The position numbers and the translations under genes were made by a program. Positions 45,899 through 55,200 of a DNA stretch of 62,696 bases are shown here, in pieces. Under the pieces are notes generated by a model. It ran no database searches. It was not told where the DNA came from and saw only the letters and a list, made by a program, of their open reading frames with translations. Source of the stretch: CAYFXE01 sp964347035 (GTDB lineage: Bacteria; Acidobacteriota; Aminicenantia; Aminicenantales; Aminicenantaceae); contig CAYFXE010000019.1 of the NCBI GenBank assembly GCA_964347035.1, positions 1-62,696 on the forward strand, written 5' to 3'. Numbering within the stretch: position 1 is the first letter of the stretch; each line of letters begins with the position of its first letter.

Positions 45899-47641
45899 AT
45901 GAAAAAACGCTTAGTCATCCTTCTTCTTCTATGCTTAACTATTAGCTTCACCATTCTTGAAGCTGCTGAGATCAAAGGCCAGGTGACTTCCCTTCCTTCG
46001 AACAAACCCTACTCACACGGAGCTGTTCTTCTCACTCCCCTGCCTGTTGGATCAGAGGGCTACACCAAGGCCACGATCGACAAACAAGGACGTTTCTCTT
46101 ACCAGGATCTCAAGCCCGGAGAATACGAAATCAAACTGGACCTATACAGTGTTACTCCTGAAGGAGGGAGAGCAGAAATAGAAATCTTCACCGAAGATCA
46201 AACACTCGAGCTCAACCTCCCAGTTACGCTCACTTTTTTGGATAAAGCCCTGGTTTTCACCAAGGAAAAGAGTGATTTCATCTGGTTTCCGTTGATGGTG
46301 GGGTTTCTCCTGCTTATCGGCGTCCTGCTCACCATCCTCACTCGCCTGATCCAGGTCCGGAGATTGATCCTGTCCCTGAAGATGGTCCTTCAAGGAGCGT
46401 TGGGAAAGGATAAATCCGAGAAGGACGAAGGGGATATTTCCCCGTATGCCGCGCTGATGACGGCATTGGCGGCTACAGTCGGCAACGGAAACCTGGCCGG
46501 TGTAGCCACAGCTATCGCAACCGGGGGTCCTGGGGCTCCTGTCTGGATGTGGATCGCTGGGTTCTTAGGGATGGCAACCAAATACGCCGAAGGATTCCTG
46601 GGTGTCCGGTTCAGGATCAAGAATCCCCGGGGAGAGATGTCGGGCGGGCCGATGTACTACGCCCGCTACGGGATCAAGAACGAACACTTGGCCAAATTTA
46701 TGGGCATGTTTTTCGCCATCTGCGGCGCTTTCACCTGTCTCTTCGGTACCGGAAACATGGCCCAATCCAATTCCATGGCTCTGGCCTTCAACGACCAGTT
46801 CAGCGTGCCGTTCTGGCTCTCAGGCCTGGTCATCACGACCATGGTCGGGGCGGTCATCCTGGGCGGCATTAAAAGAATCGGGGGTGTCTCTGAGCGGTTG
46901 GTTCCGACTATGATCATCCTGTATTTTGGAGGAGCTATTGTCATCATCATGGCCAACATCACTAACCTTCCGGCCGCCTTTTCCGTCATTTTCAAATCTG
47001 CTTTCACGGTGAAGGCCGTCGGAGGCGCCATGGTTGGAACCTCGGTTCGGCTGGCCATAAGCGTTGGGGTTCGAAGAGGACTTTTGTCCAATGAATCAGG
47101 ACTGGGTTCAGCAGCCATCGCTCAGTCTGCCTCAAAATCCTCAGACCCCTCCCGGAATGGTCTGATCGCCATGACGGGAACATTCATCGATACCTTGGTG
47201 GTCAACACCTTAACGACCCTGACCATTGTCATCACCGGCATGTATCTCAAGACGGCGGCCTTCGGGGCTCCAGAGGGTCTGACATCCACAGCTCTGACAG
47301 CTGCGGCCTTTGATTCTGTCCTTCCCTACGGAGGCTACATCATCGCTCTTAGCTCTTTTCTGTTCGGATATTCCACTCTTCTCGGCTGGTGTTACTACGG
47401 CGAGAAGTGCCTGGAATACATCTTCGGGGTGCGGATTATCTATCCTTACCGGATTGCCTTCATCCTTCTTCTGTTTATCGGGTCCAACATCCAGGGAGCT
47501 CACCTGAATATCGTTTGGTATATCGGAGACATCGCCAATGCGTTCATGGCCTTCCCGAACTTGATATCCATGATTCTTCTGGCTGGATTGGTGGGAAGAG
47601 TGACGACAAAATATTTCTATAAAAAAAATAAAGAGATCTAG
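45899..47641 (+). CDS. AGCS-family Na+/alanine-type symporter with an N-terminal secreted beta-sandwich domain
   Basis: The 580-residue protein starts with a signal peptide or anchor (MKKRLVILLLLCLTISFTILEA) and a carboxypeptidase-regulatory-like domain (about 24-110: IKGQVTSLPSNKPYSHGAVLL, GRFSYQDLKPGEYEIKLDLY). The AGCS transporter follows from the helix at about 123-150 (SDFIWFPLMVGFLLLIGVLL), with family text ATVGNGNLAGVATAIATGGP, PGAPVWMWIAGFLGMATKYAEG and GLLSNESGLGSAAIAQSA. AGCS proteins normally lack an N-terminal extracytoplasmic domain. The arrangement is topologically sensible if the AGCS N-terminus is outside. Tight spacing on both sides (15 and 7 bases). Confidence 0.88.
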   Translation: MKKRLVILLLLCLTISFTILEAAEIKGQVTSLPSNKPYSHGAVLLTPLPVGSEGYTKATIDKQGRFSYQDLKPGEYEIKLDLYSVTPEGGRAEIEIFTEDQTLELNLPVTLTFLDKALVFTKEKSDFIWFPLMVGFLLLIGVLLTILTRLIQVRRLILSLKMVLQGALGKDKSEKDEGDISPYAALMTALAATVGNGNLAGVATAIATGGPGAPVWMWIAGFLGMATKYAEGFLGVRFRIKNPRGEMSGGPMYYARYGIKNEHLAKFMGMFFAICGAFTCLFGTGNMAQSNSMALAFNDQFSVPFWLSGLVITTMVGAVILGGIKRIGGVSERLVPTMIILYFGGAIVIIMANITNLPAAFSVIFKSAFTVKAVGGAMVGTSVRLAISVGVRRGLLSNESGLGSAAIAQSASKSSDPSRNGLIAMTGTFIDTLVVNTLTTLTIVITGMYLKTAAFGAPEGLTSTALTAAAFDSVLPYGGYIIALSSFLFGYSTLLGWCYYGEKCLEYIFGVRIIYPYRIAFILLLFIGSNIQGAHLNIVWYIGDIANAFMAFPNLISMILLAGLVGRVTTKYFYKKNKEI

Positions 47642-47648
47642 CTTCTGA

Positions 47649-48833
47649 ATGCTCAAAAGAAAAGATCTCCTGACAGCGTTCACCGGATTTCTGGTCGTCC
47701 TTTTTCTCTCTCTTCTGACTGGCACAGAGCTGCAAAGTCAACAACAGCAAGACATTTCCGAATACCAAAAAAGACTGACTAAATTATCCGAACAGATCAA
47801 GTCGATTCAAGCCAAAATCAAGAAAGAAGAGAAAAGAAAAGCGACAATCCTCTCTAGGCTGGAAAGGATAGGGTTAAATAAGCGCTTGATTAAAAAGGAA
47901 ATCTCTGTCTACAACATCCGATTGGAGAAGGCAAATCAAGAACTTATCTCCTTAAAAGAAAAAATTCCACAGCTCCAGGCAAAGCTCGAGAAGGAGAAGC
48001 AATCCATTGAAAAAATTCTCGTCACCCTGTATAAGTTTGGCCGGTTTAACGCGTTGCAATTCATGCTCCAGGCCAAAGATTTTAAGAGTGTCATCACAGA
48101 AAACAAAAACCTGGGTATCCTCGCCCAGCACCAAGAAAAAATTATCACCGATTACATGATAACTCTAGATCAACTGCAATCCGCAGAAGCCGAGCTTGAA
48201 TCTAAAAAGGAGGAGATTTCCCAACTCATCCAGAATGCCAAACAAAAACAGAGAGAGCTCGAAGCCGAAGAAAGAAAGAACAAGGATTTAATCAGAGATA
48301 TCGCCAGGAATAGAAAAACTCACCTGAAGACCTTAGAGGAATTAAATGACAGGGCGGAACAATTGCAGGCATTAGTCAAAAAAATGCTCAAGAAAGAAAT
48401 CTCTCTTCCCATCGCTCTCGTTCCTATGTACGAAAGGAAGGGAAAACTCCCGTGGCCCTTGGACGGGAAAGTCATAACCCTCTTCGGACTTCAACGGCAT
48501 CCGGAGTTTAACACGGTGACGGTGAACAACGGTATCGAGATAGCCCCGGGCAAAAAAAACATGGTCGTCAAATCCATCCATGTGGGTAAGGTCGTTTACA
48601 CGGATCACTTCTATGGATACGGCAACTTGATTATCATCGATCATGGCCTGAATTATCACTCCCTTTACGGTCACTGCTCAGACTTTTTGGTGAACAAGGG
48701 AGACTTTGTCGAAGCGGGCCAACCTATCGCCTTGGTCGGGGATTTCAGTTCTGTAAAAGGAGTCTCTCTGTATCTTGAAATCCGATTCAAAACAAAGCCC
48801 CTTAATCCCTTGCGTTGGCTAAAAAGAAGATGA
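47649..48833 (+). CDS. EnvC-like murein hydrolase activator
   Basis: A 394-residue protein with a signal peptide (about 1-29), a long coiled coil (about 37-255, Lys/Glu/Leu/Gln-rich) and a C-terminal LytM/M23 domain (about 268-394). The M23 zinc and catalytic residues are mostly replaced: the H-x-G-x-D motif reads NNGIE, and the final H-x-H-F-E motif reads SLYLEIRF; only the His in YGHCS remains. This matches EnvC, a non-catalytic activator of division amidases. It precedes an S41-like and a YibQ-like gene, the same partners as in many Proteobacteria. Confidence 0.88.
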   Translation: MLKRKDLLTAFTGFLVVLFLSLLTGTELQSQQQQDISEYQKRLTKLSEQIKSIQAKIKKEEKRKATILSRLERIGLNKRLIKKEISVYNIRLEKANQELISLKEKIPQLQAKLEKEKQSIEKILVTLYKFGRFNALQFMLQAKDFKSVITENKNLGILAQHQEKIITDYMITLDQLQSAEAELESKKEEISQLIQNAKQKQRELEAEERKNKDLIRDIARNRKTHLKTLEELNDRAEQLQALVKKMLKKEISLPIALVPMYERKGKLPWPLDGKVITLFGLQRHPEFNTVTVNNGIEIAPGKKNMVVKSIHVGKVVYTDHFYGYGNLIIIDHGLNYHSLYGHCSDFLVNKGDFVEAGQPIALVGDFSSVKGVSLYLEIRFKTKPLNPLRWLKRR

Positions 48834-48852
48834 TACAATCAAAAAAGGAGTC

Positions 48853-49992
48853 ATGATCAGAAAAATTAAATTTCTCGTCTTGTCAGTTGTCGTTTTAGCC
48901 TCGGTTTTTTTACTCGGGAGAACATTATTCTCCGGTTTCTCTAACGATAATTCCTCCAAAGAAGATCTCCAGCTTCTCGGGAGAATCATCAACCTCATCA
49001 AGAATCATTATTTCGAAGAACCCAAACCCAATGAAACGATGGAGGGGGCTTTTAAAGGGCTGGTTAACTCTCTCGATACCCTATCCAGCTACCTGGATGT
49101 CGATAATGCGGAAAAGTATGGGCTTCAACAGGAAAAAAGGCTGAACGAGGCAGGGATTATTCTGTACAAGAGAGAATATACTCATTATCCTCAAATCGTC
49201 GGAATCATAAAAGACTCACCAGCCGAGAAAGAAGGCCTTCAGCTCGGCGATCTTGTGATCGCTATAGACGACGAATCTACCCTCACGATGAGCATGCTCG
49301 AGGCGAATCTCGAGCTCAAAGAAAAACAAGAGGCAGATGTCGTGCTGAGGTTTATCCGAAGAAGCCAAACTCAAGAGGTAACGATCAAAAGAAAAGTGCT
49401 TTTTGAAGAACCCGTATCCTATGCGCTTCACAAGGGCACGAGCGGAATCTTAAAGATCAATTATCTTTATCCTGCTTGCGTTTTCCAGATCAGAGAAGAG
49501 ATCCTCCCTCAAATCAAGTCCCAAAAAAATCCTTTGATCCTCGACTTAAGAAACTGCTACGAAGGAGATATTGAAGAAGCCCTAAAGCTCGTGAATCTCT
49601 TTATCAAATCCGAGGAGATCGGCTATTTTGAACAGAAGAAAGGGGAAAAGGAGATCCTCTCCTGTGCGGAAGAGCCAGAGCTCCAAAACCTGCCGCTCGT
49701 CATTTGGACAAATCAAGCCACCATCGGTCCGGCCGAGTTCGCGGCAGCCGTTTTAAGGGAGTCCCGCATGGCCAAAATCCTCGGCCATTCAACTCTCGGT
49801 CTAGTTGCCAAGCAAGATTTTTTTAATTTAGAAGACGGAAGTGCATTGCTCCTGACTTCGGGACTCTTCACACTTAAATCAGGAGAAAAATTATGGGAAA
49901 AGGGCCTGACTCCTGATATAAAAATAAAAGGAAGAGACCAGAATGATGAGATGTATCTCAAAGAGACGATGAATCTCATTCCTGACCTGTAA
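48853..49992 (+). CDS. S41 (CtpA-like) peptidase homologue lacking its catalytic residues
   Basis: 379 residues: an N-terminal hydrophobic anchor (residues 7-24), a helical segment, a PDZ domain (about 95-180, VGIIKDSPAEKEGLQLGDLV) and an S41-like core. Aligned by eye to the family pattern GSASASE...TFGKGxxQ, the nucleophile Ser is G292 (ATIGPAE) and the Lys is L317 (STLGLVAKQ); Q321 is retained. The protein is therefore probably not an active protease and may act as a PDZ adaptor in the envelope. It lies 19 bases after envC and three bases before the YibQ-like gene. Confidence 0.83.
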   Translation: MIRKIKFLVLSVVVLASVFLLGRTLFSGFSNDNSSKEDLQLLGRIINLIKNHYFEEPKPNETMEGAFKGLVNSLDTLSSYLDVDNAEKYGLQQEKRLNEAGIILYKREYTHYPQIVGIIKDSPAEKEGLQLGDLVIAIDDESTLTMSMLEANLELKEKQEADVVLRFIRRSQTQEVTIKRKVLFEEPVSYALHKGTSGILKINYLYPACVFQIREEILPQIKSQKNPLILDLRNCYEGDIEEALKLVNLFIKSEEIGYFEQKKGEKEILSCAEEPELQNLPLVIWTNQATIGPAEFAAAVLRESRMAKILGHSTLGLVAKQDFFNLEDGSALLLTSGLFTLKSGEKLWEKGLTPDIKIKGRDQNDEMYLKETMNLIPDL

Positions 49993-49995
49993 TTT

Positions 49996-51165
49996 ATGGA
50001 GAGACGAAACCCTCTCACGGGCAACGCTATAAAAGAAAATCCCTTTTTCTTCCCTCTCATCTTCTTGATTCTTGCTGTAGTCTCTGCTTTTTGCTTAGAT
50101 CTCATCGCCTGGAAAAAGGGAGAAAAATCATATGTTTTCGCAGCTTTCCCGAAGAAGAAGAAAGTCGTTTCGAAGATTGAAGCTCTTGATAGGACCGTCA
50201 TCGAAACTTTAACCCAGCAGGGAATTGCTCCTGACTCCATCGATAAGTATGAGGATGAGGAGGGTGTTTTTCATTTTATGATCGACCTTGAGATCGAAAA
50301 GTACAAATCCCTCGAGGTCCCGCTCGAACAGGCGTTAAAGGCCACCAAGACTTCGATTTCCAAGAAAGAACAGGATGAAACCGAAGAGAAGAATTTTTAT
50401 CTATGGGAGCTAAAAGGAAAAGAAAAACAAAAGATCATCCTCCTTTTTTCTTGTTTGAAAGAGAAGAAAGAAGCTGAAAAAATCCCGGTCATCAAAGCGA
50501 AAAATAAAATCGCCATCATCATCGACGATATGGGTTACAGCCTGGGCGCTATCAGAGAGATCACAGACATACGAAAACCGCTCACCATCTCTATCCTGCC
50601 CTTCAGCCCTCTTGCCAAGCAAACCGCTCAAATTGCTCATCGGAATGGATTGGAAATCATCCTTCACCTTCCGCTTGAAGCCGTCAACAATAATAACGAA
50701 AATAATGGGATCGAGGGTCTTATCCACTCTGAGATGACCCGAGAGGAGATGATCAGATCCATGGATAGGAATCTTGAGCAAGTTCCATATATCCGCGGTG
50801 CGAATAACCACATGGGCTCGAAAATCACGATGGATGAGACGTTCATGGAAGTTATCTTGGAACGGTTGAAAGAAAGAGACCTGTTCTTCATTGATAGCCG
50901 AACCACGTCTGACTCTGTCGCTTATGATGTGGCTCAAAAATTAGGCGTGCCTTCCTCTTACCGCAACATCTTTCTGGATAACGATACCGATGAAAAATCA
51001 ATCAAGAGAAGATTGATCGAACTTTTTAACCTGGCACAGAAGAGAGGACAGGCTGTAGCCATCTGTCATCCAACTCCTCAGACTCTGAGGGTTTTAAAGG
51101 AAAACCTCCACCTTATCGATAAGTACAACCTGGAGGTTGTCCATGCCTCCCAAATCGTCGAATAA
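49996..51165 (+). CDS. YibQ-like divergent polysaccharide deacetylase
   Basis: A 389-residue protein with an N-terminal membrane anchor (about 17-36) and a charged linker to about residue 165, followed by the divergent polysaccharide deacetylase domain (DUF610/YibQ): NKIAIIIDDMGYSLGAIREI, LTISILPFSPLAKQTA, EIILHLPLEA, GANNHMGSKITMD, FIDSRTTSDSVAYDVA and AICHPTPQTL. A sugar-deacetylase activity is plausible but unproven for the family. The envC-ctpA-yibQ order seen in other bacteria supports a role in cell-wall splitting. It ends at the edge of the hicB island. Confidence 0.88.
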   Translation: MERRNPLTGNAIKENPFFFPLIFLILAVVSAFCLDLIAWKKGEKSYVFAAFPKKKKVVSKIEALDRTVIETLTQQGIAPDSIDKYEDEEGVFHFMIDLEIEKYKSLEVPLEQALKATKTSISKKEQDETEEKNFYLWELKGKEKQKIILLFSCLKEKKEAEKIPVIKAKNKIAIIIDDMGYSLGAIREITDIRKPLTISILPFSPLAKQTAQIAHRNGLEIILHLPLEAVNNNNENNGIEGLIHSEMTREEMIRSMDRNLEQVPYIRGANNHMGSKITMDETFMEVILERLKERDLFFIDSRTTSDSVAYDVAQKLGVPSSYRNIFLDNDTDEKSIKRRLIELFNLAQKRGQAVAICHPTPQTLRVLKENLHLIDKYNLEVVHASQIVE

Positions 51166-51224
51166 AAAAGGGACTAGTCTTTATGCTCAATAATTAGGTA
51201 ACCTTTTTCCCTCTCTTCGTTATT
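51164..51224 (+). repeat. Left boundary repeat of the hicB island
   Basis: AAAAAAGGGAC, TTTATGCTCAAT, GGTAACCTTTTT and CTCTCTTCGT follow each other here and recur in inverted orientation at 52176-52237. A REP-like unit (TTATTCCCGCGGAAGCGGGT) begins inside it and continues rightward; its inverted partner is near 51281-51299. Confidence 0.8.
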
Positions 51225-51390
51225 CCCGCGGAAGCGGGTATCTAGGACTATCTCAATACATGTTCATACCCCTAGATTCCTGCCTCAGTAGGAATGACGT
51301 TTTTTAGAATAAAGCAAACTCTCCATTTATATCTTATGAACTCCCACCATCTTTGACACATCCAGGTGAGTCAAGTCGTCATATAAATCC
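51225..51390. other. Non-coding left part of the hicB island
   Basis: Holds the remainder of a REP-like pair (CCGCGGAAGCGGGT near 51225 and GATTCCTGCCTCAGTAGGAA near 51277-51296). No gene is seen until the hicA remnant. Confidence 0.6.
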
Positions 51391-51627
51391 AAACTACGAT
51401 TCATCCAGACCCCAAAAAATAGAATCTCAACTCAATTAAATGCAACTAATAATTAGTTGCGATCTTAATATAAATCTGGGAAGACTTCGGGATCGCGGAT
51501 CGCTTTTTTCCAAAAGGGCTTCCATCATATTATCCGTCTCCATAAACCTCACCCAAAAAATATTCTCAAAAGATATCAACTCGATTTAATCGAAGAGGAA
51601 TTGAGAAATCGAGGAGTTTTGGAATGA
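51391..51627 (+). pseudogene. hicA: Decayed hicA toxin gene
   Basis: One frame reads KLRFIQTPKN, then crosses two stops (TAG at 51454-51456, TAA at 51466-51468), then KSGKTSGSRIAFF, RLHKPHPKNILKRYQLD and EELRNRGVLE before a TGA at 51625-51627 that overlaps the hicB ATG. GKTSGSR, the HKPHP motif and the short C-terminal helix are typical of HicA mRNA-interferase toxins. The N-terminal half is interrupted and no start codon serves the intact half, so the toxin is probably dead. The family assignment is from recall. Confidence 0.7.
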
Positions 51628-51962
51628 AAGATATTTTTCAGTATAAAGGCTTCTTAGGCTCCGTTCATTTCAGCGCTGAGGACGAGTGTTTTTTCGGGAA
51701 GATCGAAGGCATTGATGATCTGGTAACTTTTGAAGGACAGGATGTTAAAGAACTCAAAGAGGCATTCCAGCAAGCGGTTGATGATTACAAGAAACTCTGC
51801 CAATTAACGGAAAAACCACTTCATAAATCCTACAAGGGAAGCTTTAATGTACGCATAACGCCCGAACTGCACAAGAGGGCAGTCCAAAAATCACTTTTGT
51901 TGGGAATTTCCTTGAATCAACTCGTAAAAAAAGCGATCGAAAATGAGGTTAAAGATCTCTAG
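51624..51962 (+). CDS. hicB: HicB-family antitoxin
   Basis: A 112-residue protein with the degenerate RNase-H-like HicB domain (about 3-60: YKGFLGSVHFSAEDECFFGKI, VTFEGQDVKELKEAFQQAVDDY) and a C-terminal ribbon-helix-helix segment (SFNVRITPELHKRAVQKSLL). HicB neutralises HicA and represses its own promoter. CGAGGAG precedes the ATG, whose A is the last base of a hicA codon (ATGA overlap). With hicA decayed, this is an orphan antitoxin or a DNA-binding remnant. Confidence 0.9.
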   Translation: MKDIFQYKGFLGSVHFSAEDECFFGKIEGIDDLVTFEGQDVKELKEAFQQAVDDYKKLCQLTEKPLHKSYKGSFNVRITPELHKRAVQKSLLLGISLNQLVKKAIENEVKDL

Positions 51963-52030
51963 CCTAGTAGTTAGAAAAAAGAGGAGACTCTCCTTTTTTC
52001 CAAAGGCTCAATAATCAATAATAAAGAGCG

Positions 52031-52175
52031 TCATTCCTGGGGAAGCAGGAATCCAGGATTGTGTCTGTGTAGGTAGGAATCCAGTAAAAACGGAACTGGA
52101 TCCCTGCTCCCGCAGGAATGGCAATGAAAGGAACTAGATTCCTGCTGAAGCTTGTGCCTGTGTAGGTAGATACAG
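52031..52175. repeat. REP-like repeat block, right part of the hicB island
   Basis: GTCATTCCTGGGGAAGCAGG at 52032, the partial unit TAGGTAGGAATCCAG, the inverted GGATCCCTGCTCCCGCAGGA near 52098-52117, and GATTCCTGCTGAAGC near 52137. It is preceded at 52004 by GCTCAATAATCAATAATAAA, a third partial copy of the island's boundary repeat. Confidence 0.72.
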
Positions 52176-52237
52176 GAATGACGAAGAGAGGCAAAAAGGT
52201 TATCTATTCAATGAGCATAAAAACCGTCCCCTTTTTT
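52176..52237 (-). repeat. Right boundary repeat of the hicB island (inverted)
   Basis: Read on the minus strand it gives AAAAAAGGGGAC, TTTTTATGCTCAT, AGATAACCTTTTT and CCTCTCTTCGTCATTCC, matching the left boundary element. It ends ten bases before the stop of receptor 3. Confidence 0.8.
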
Positions 52238-52247
52238 CTTCTTTTTT

Positions 52248-55200
52248 CTAAAAGGTGAAGCGGAGGCTGAAGCTGAACCACCGCATGCCTCCGCTCACAG
52301 AATAAATATCTTTATAATCTCTGTACAAAACAACCCGCCCGGTATTGTCGTTTTCAGCAACAGGATAATAGTATCGGACATCATCCTGGACAACATCCAC
52401 AGCAGAGGAGGTCATGAAGTCAAAGGCATCAACATAAATTCCTAATCTTCCGGTATCACCGACCCGGAATTCCTTTTCGAGTCTTAGATCGAGCGTGTTC
52501 CAGGAATGAGTTCTTCGAGGTTCGCCTGGATCTTCGATGATGACCGGGTAAAAATCTCTATACGCGTTATTATCTTCACACCAAGAGCGGGGGGGCATGA
52601 TGGACACAATTCTCACCCACGGCCAGCCAGAATCATACCTGTAATAGGCGCTGAGTAAGATGCCAAAAGGAAGCTTAACAGTTCCCATGAGCTTTATCTG
52701 CAGGGGGTTATCTGCTCCCAGCCTGCCATAAGTATTAACGAACGTGTTTGGATCGCTGGCAGCGTCTGAATACCCGGTGCTGTCGGTAAACCAAACGTCA
52801 ATGTTGCCGTAGGATTTACTGTAGATAACAGAACCTGAGAACTGCCAGCCCTCAGCCATACGCTTGTTGAAGAGAAGCTCCAGGGCCCGGTATTTTCTCT
52901 TCAGCTCAGGAAGGTTCGCCGTCCGTTTAAAAAGGTCAGGAGCATCGTTCTTTCGAACATAGAAAGTCACAGTCCTATCGCCATAATCTTGGCTGGGAAC
53001 AATGGCCGTAAACGGAATCCAGGATTTTTTCGCTCCGGCCTGGTCCATGTGATACCACCATTCACCTGTATCAGCAGCATACAGGCCATCTTCAAAAATA
53101 TTCTTCTTGTTCTTGTAGATGAAGTTTAGTCCTAGAGAGAAATTCTCGAAGAGTTCGTGCCAGATACCTACCGTAAACTCATCATTGATTGGAGACTTGG
53201 CCTCAGGATCGAGCTGCTTTTTAGCAAAAGCAGAATCATAGGCTCGGTAGTCCACAGGATAAATCGTGAAATCATCGTTTTCATCAACCTGCTGATTGAA
53301 ATTCATATCATACCAGTCAAAGCGCACATTGCTTGGATTCCTAAAGGGATGGAGGGGTGAAATGTACTGTAACATCATATACTCTGTGTAGTGGGAGTAA
53401 GTCGCTTTCAGGACAGTCTTTCCGTTGCCAAGGATATCAAAGGTCAAACCGATTCGTGGAGACAGAGTGTTCCAGGTCAACATATCGTTCCATGCCTCAG
53501 CCCTCAATTCTCCAAACGGATTGATGCCATCTGGATAGATTTCGGGATACCTGTCTGCTGTGTAAGGCCTGAAATAATTTTCCCCCAAATAAATAGACAG
53601 CGGATTTCCGCAGGCCGCTTTAAAGACAGCAGGCTGCCAACCCCAGGATCTGTCAAACCTGAGGCCAAGATTCAGGGTCAACCTCTCAGCAAAGGTCGCA
53701 GAATCCTGGATGTAGACGCCGATCCTTCGGGCTTTCCAGATTAATTTTGATGAGTCTTCTTCAGGGCCCCAGATATAGAAATATATCCTTCCCTTTCCAA
53801 CATCAGGAACACCCTTCCAGATTGTTGTACCATTATAGTAAGGGCTGCCGTTTCTCCAGTACCACATCAGGTTGTCTTGGCGCCAGATATCCCAGTCACC
53901 GTAGGCATCCTCAAACTCCACACCGCCTTTAAACTCATGGTTCCCCCCCAGGAAGTCATCCTCAAAGCGAGTGAAATGGGCTTCGGTCTGGAGTTTTTTG
54001 CGAAGATAAGTCTGGTTGTAATTTGCTGTGGTAATATCTGCACTCATTCCTCCAAAGTTTCTTACCCGGGGGAGTCCTCGAGCCTCTTTCTGCATGGGGA
54101 GTGGGAACCAGTGTTGGACATAACCCACTCTTATTTCAAAGAACGTGTTCTGGTCAATAATATAGTTCAGGATACCATTTCCCATGTAGACTTTTTCATG
54201 GTCCCAAACATGAGTAGCTTGGGGAACCCTTGCTCCACCCGGATTTTCCCACATGGAGCGATAGCGCTCCACGAAGTTGAACATCCCCATGATTCTGAAG
54301 TTTGAAGCAACCTGGGTTGTGAGCTTCGCGAATCCCATCTTCTCTTCCTGGAGCCATTCACTAGGACCATGATATCGACCTAAATATGGGTCAGTGAAGG
54401 GAATAAAGCGGGTGCCTTCTGTTCTTTTGATATAGTGGATATTGGAGAAAAACCATAATCTGTCGGTCATAATCGGTCCGCCCAGGCTTAAAGAGCCGTC
54501 AACCCTACTGTGACCGTTATCCGTTTCAGATGCCACGATTCCCAGGGCCTGAATCTCTTCCTCTGGCCACAGATGCTGGACAAGATGATCATCAGTGTAA
54601 TTGATGACAGCCCCTCCTGAAAACCTGTTTCCGCCAGAACGGGTAACCACATTGATGTAAGCTCCATCGGTAAATCCCACTTCTGGTGGATGGGCGCCCA
54701 AAACCATTTCCACCTCGTCTATGACATCAAAGTTGACGTTGGTCAAAAGATACCTGGTCACAGGATCATTCATGTTGACACCGTCAAAAGCATAGGTGTT
54801 TCCTCTAACCGAACTGCCGCGGATAGTGGATGTTCTTCTGTATTCTACATTTTCAGAAATGGCTCCAGGAGCAGAGTTAACGATATCATAGAGGTCTCTG
54901 GCCATCGGAATATTCCTCAGCAAGGCTTTGTCCATGATAACTGAAATCTTTGTCTGTTCCACATCCACAACCGGGGGAGAAGCGATAACGATCACCTCTT
55001 CTTCGATGGTTGTCATTTCCACGATAATATCAACTGTAACGATCATCCCCACTCGAACGACGATGTTCCCTCTCGTGACGGTCTTAAAACCAGGCAGCTC
55101 GGCTGTGATAATGTATGTACCAGGAGGAAGGGACGGAAACCTGAAAGCGCCAGCCTCTGTAGTTATATACGTCCTTATTCCCATTATGGACTCAGATTTG

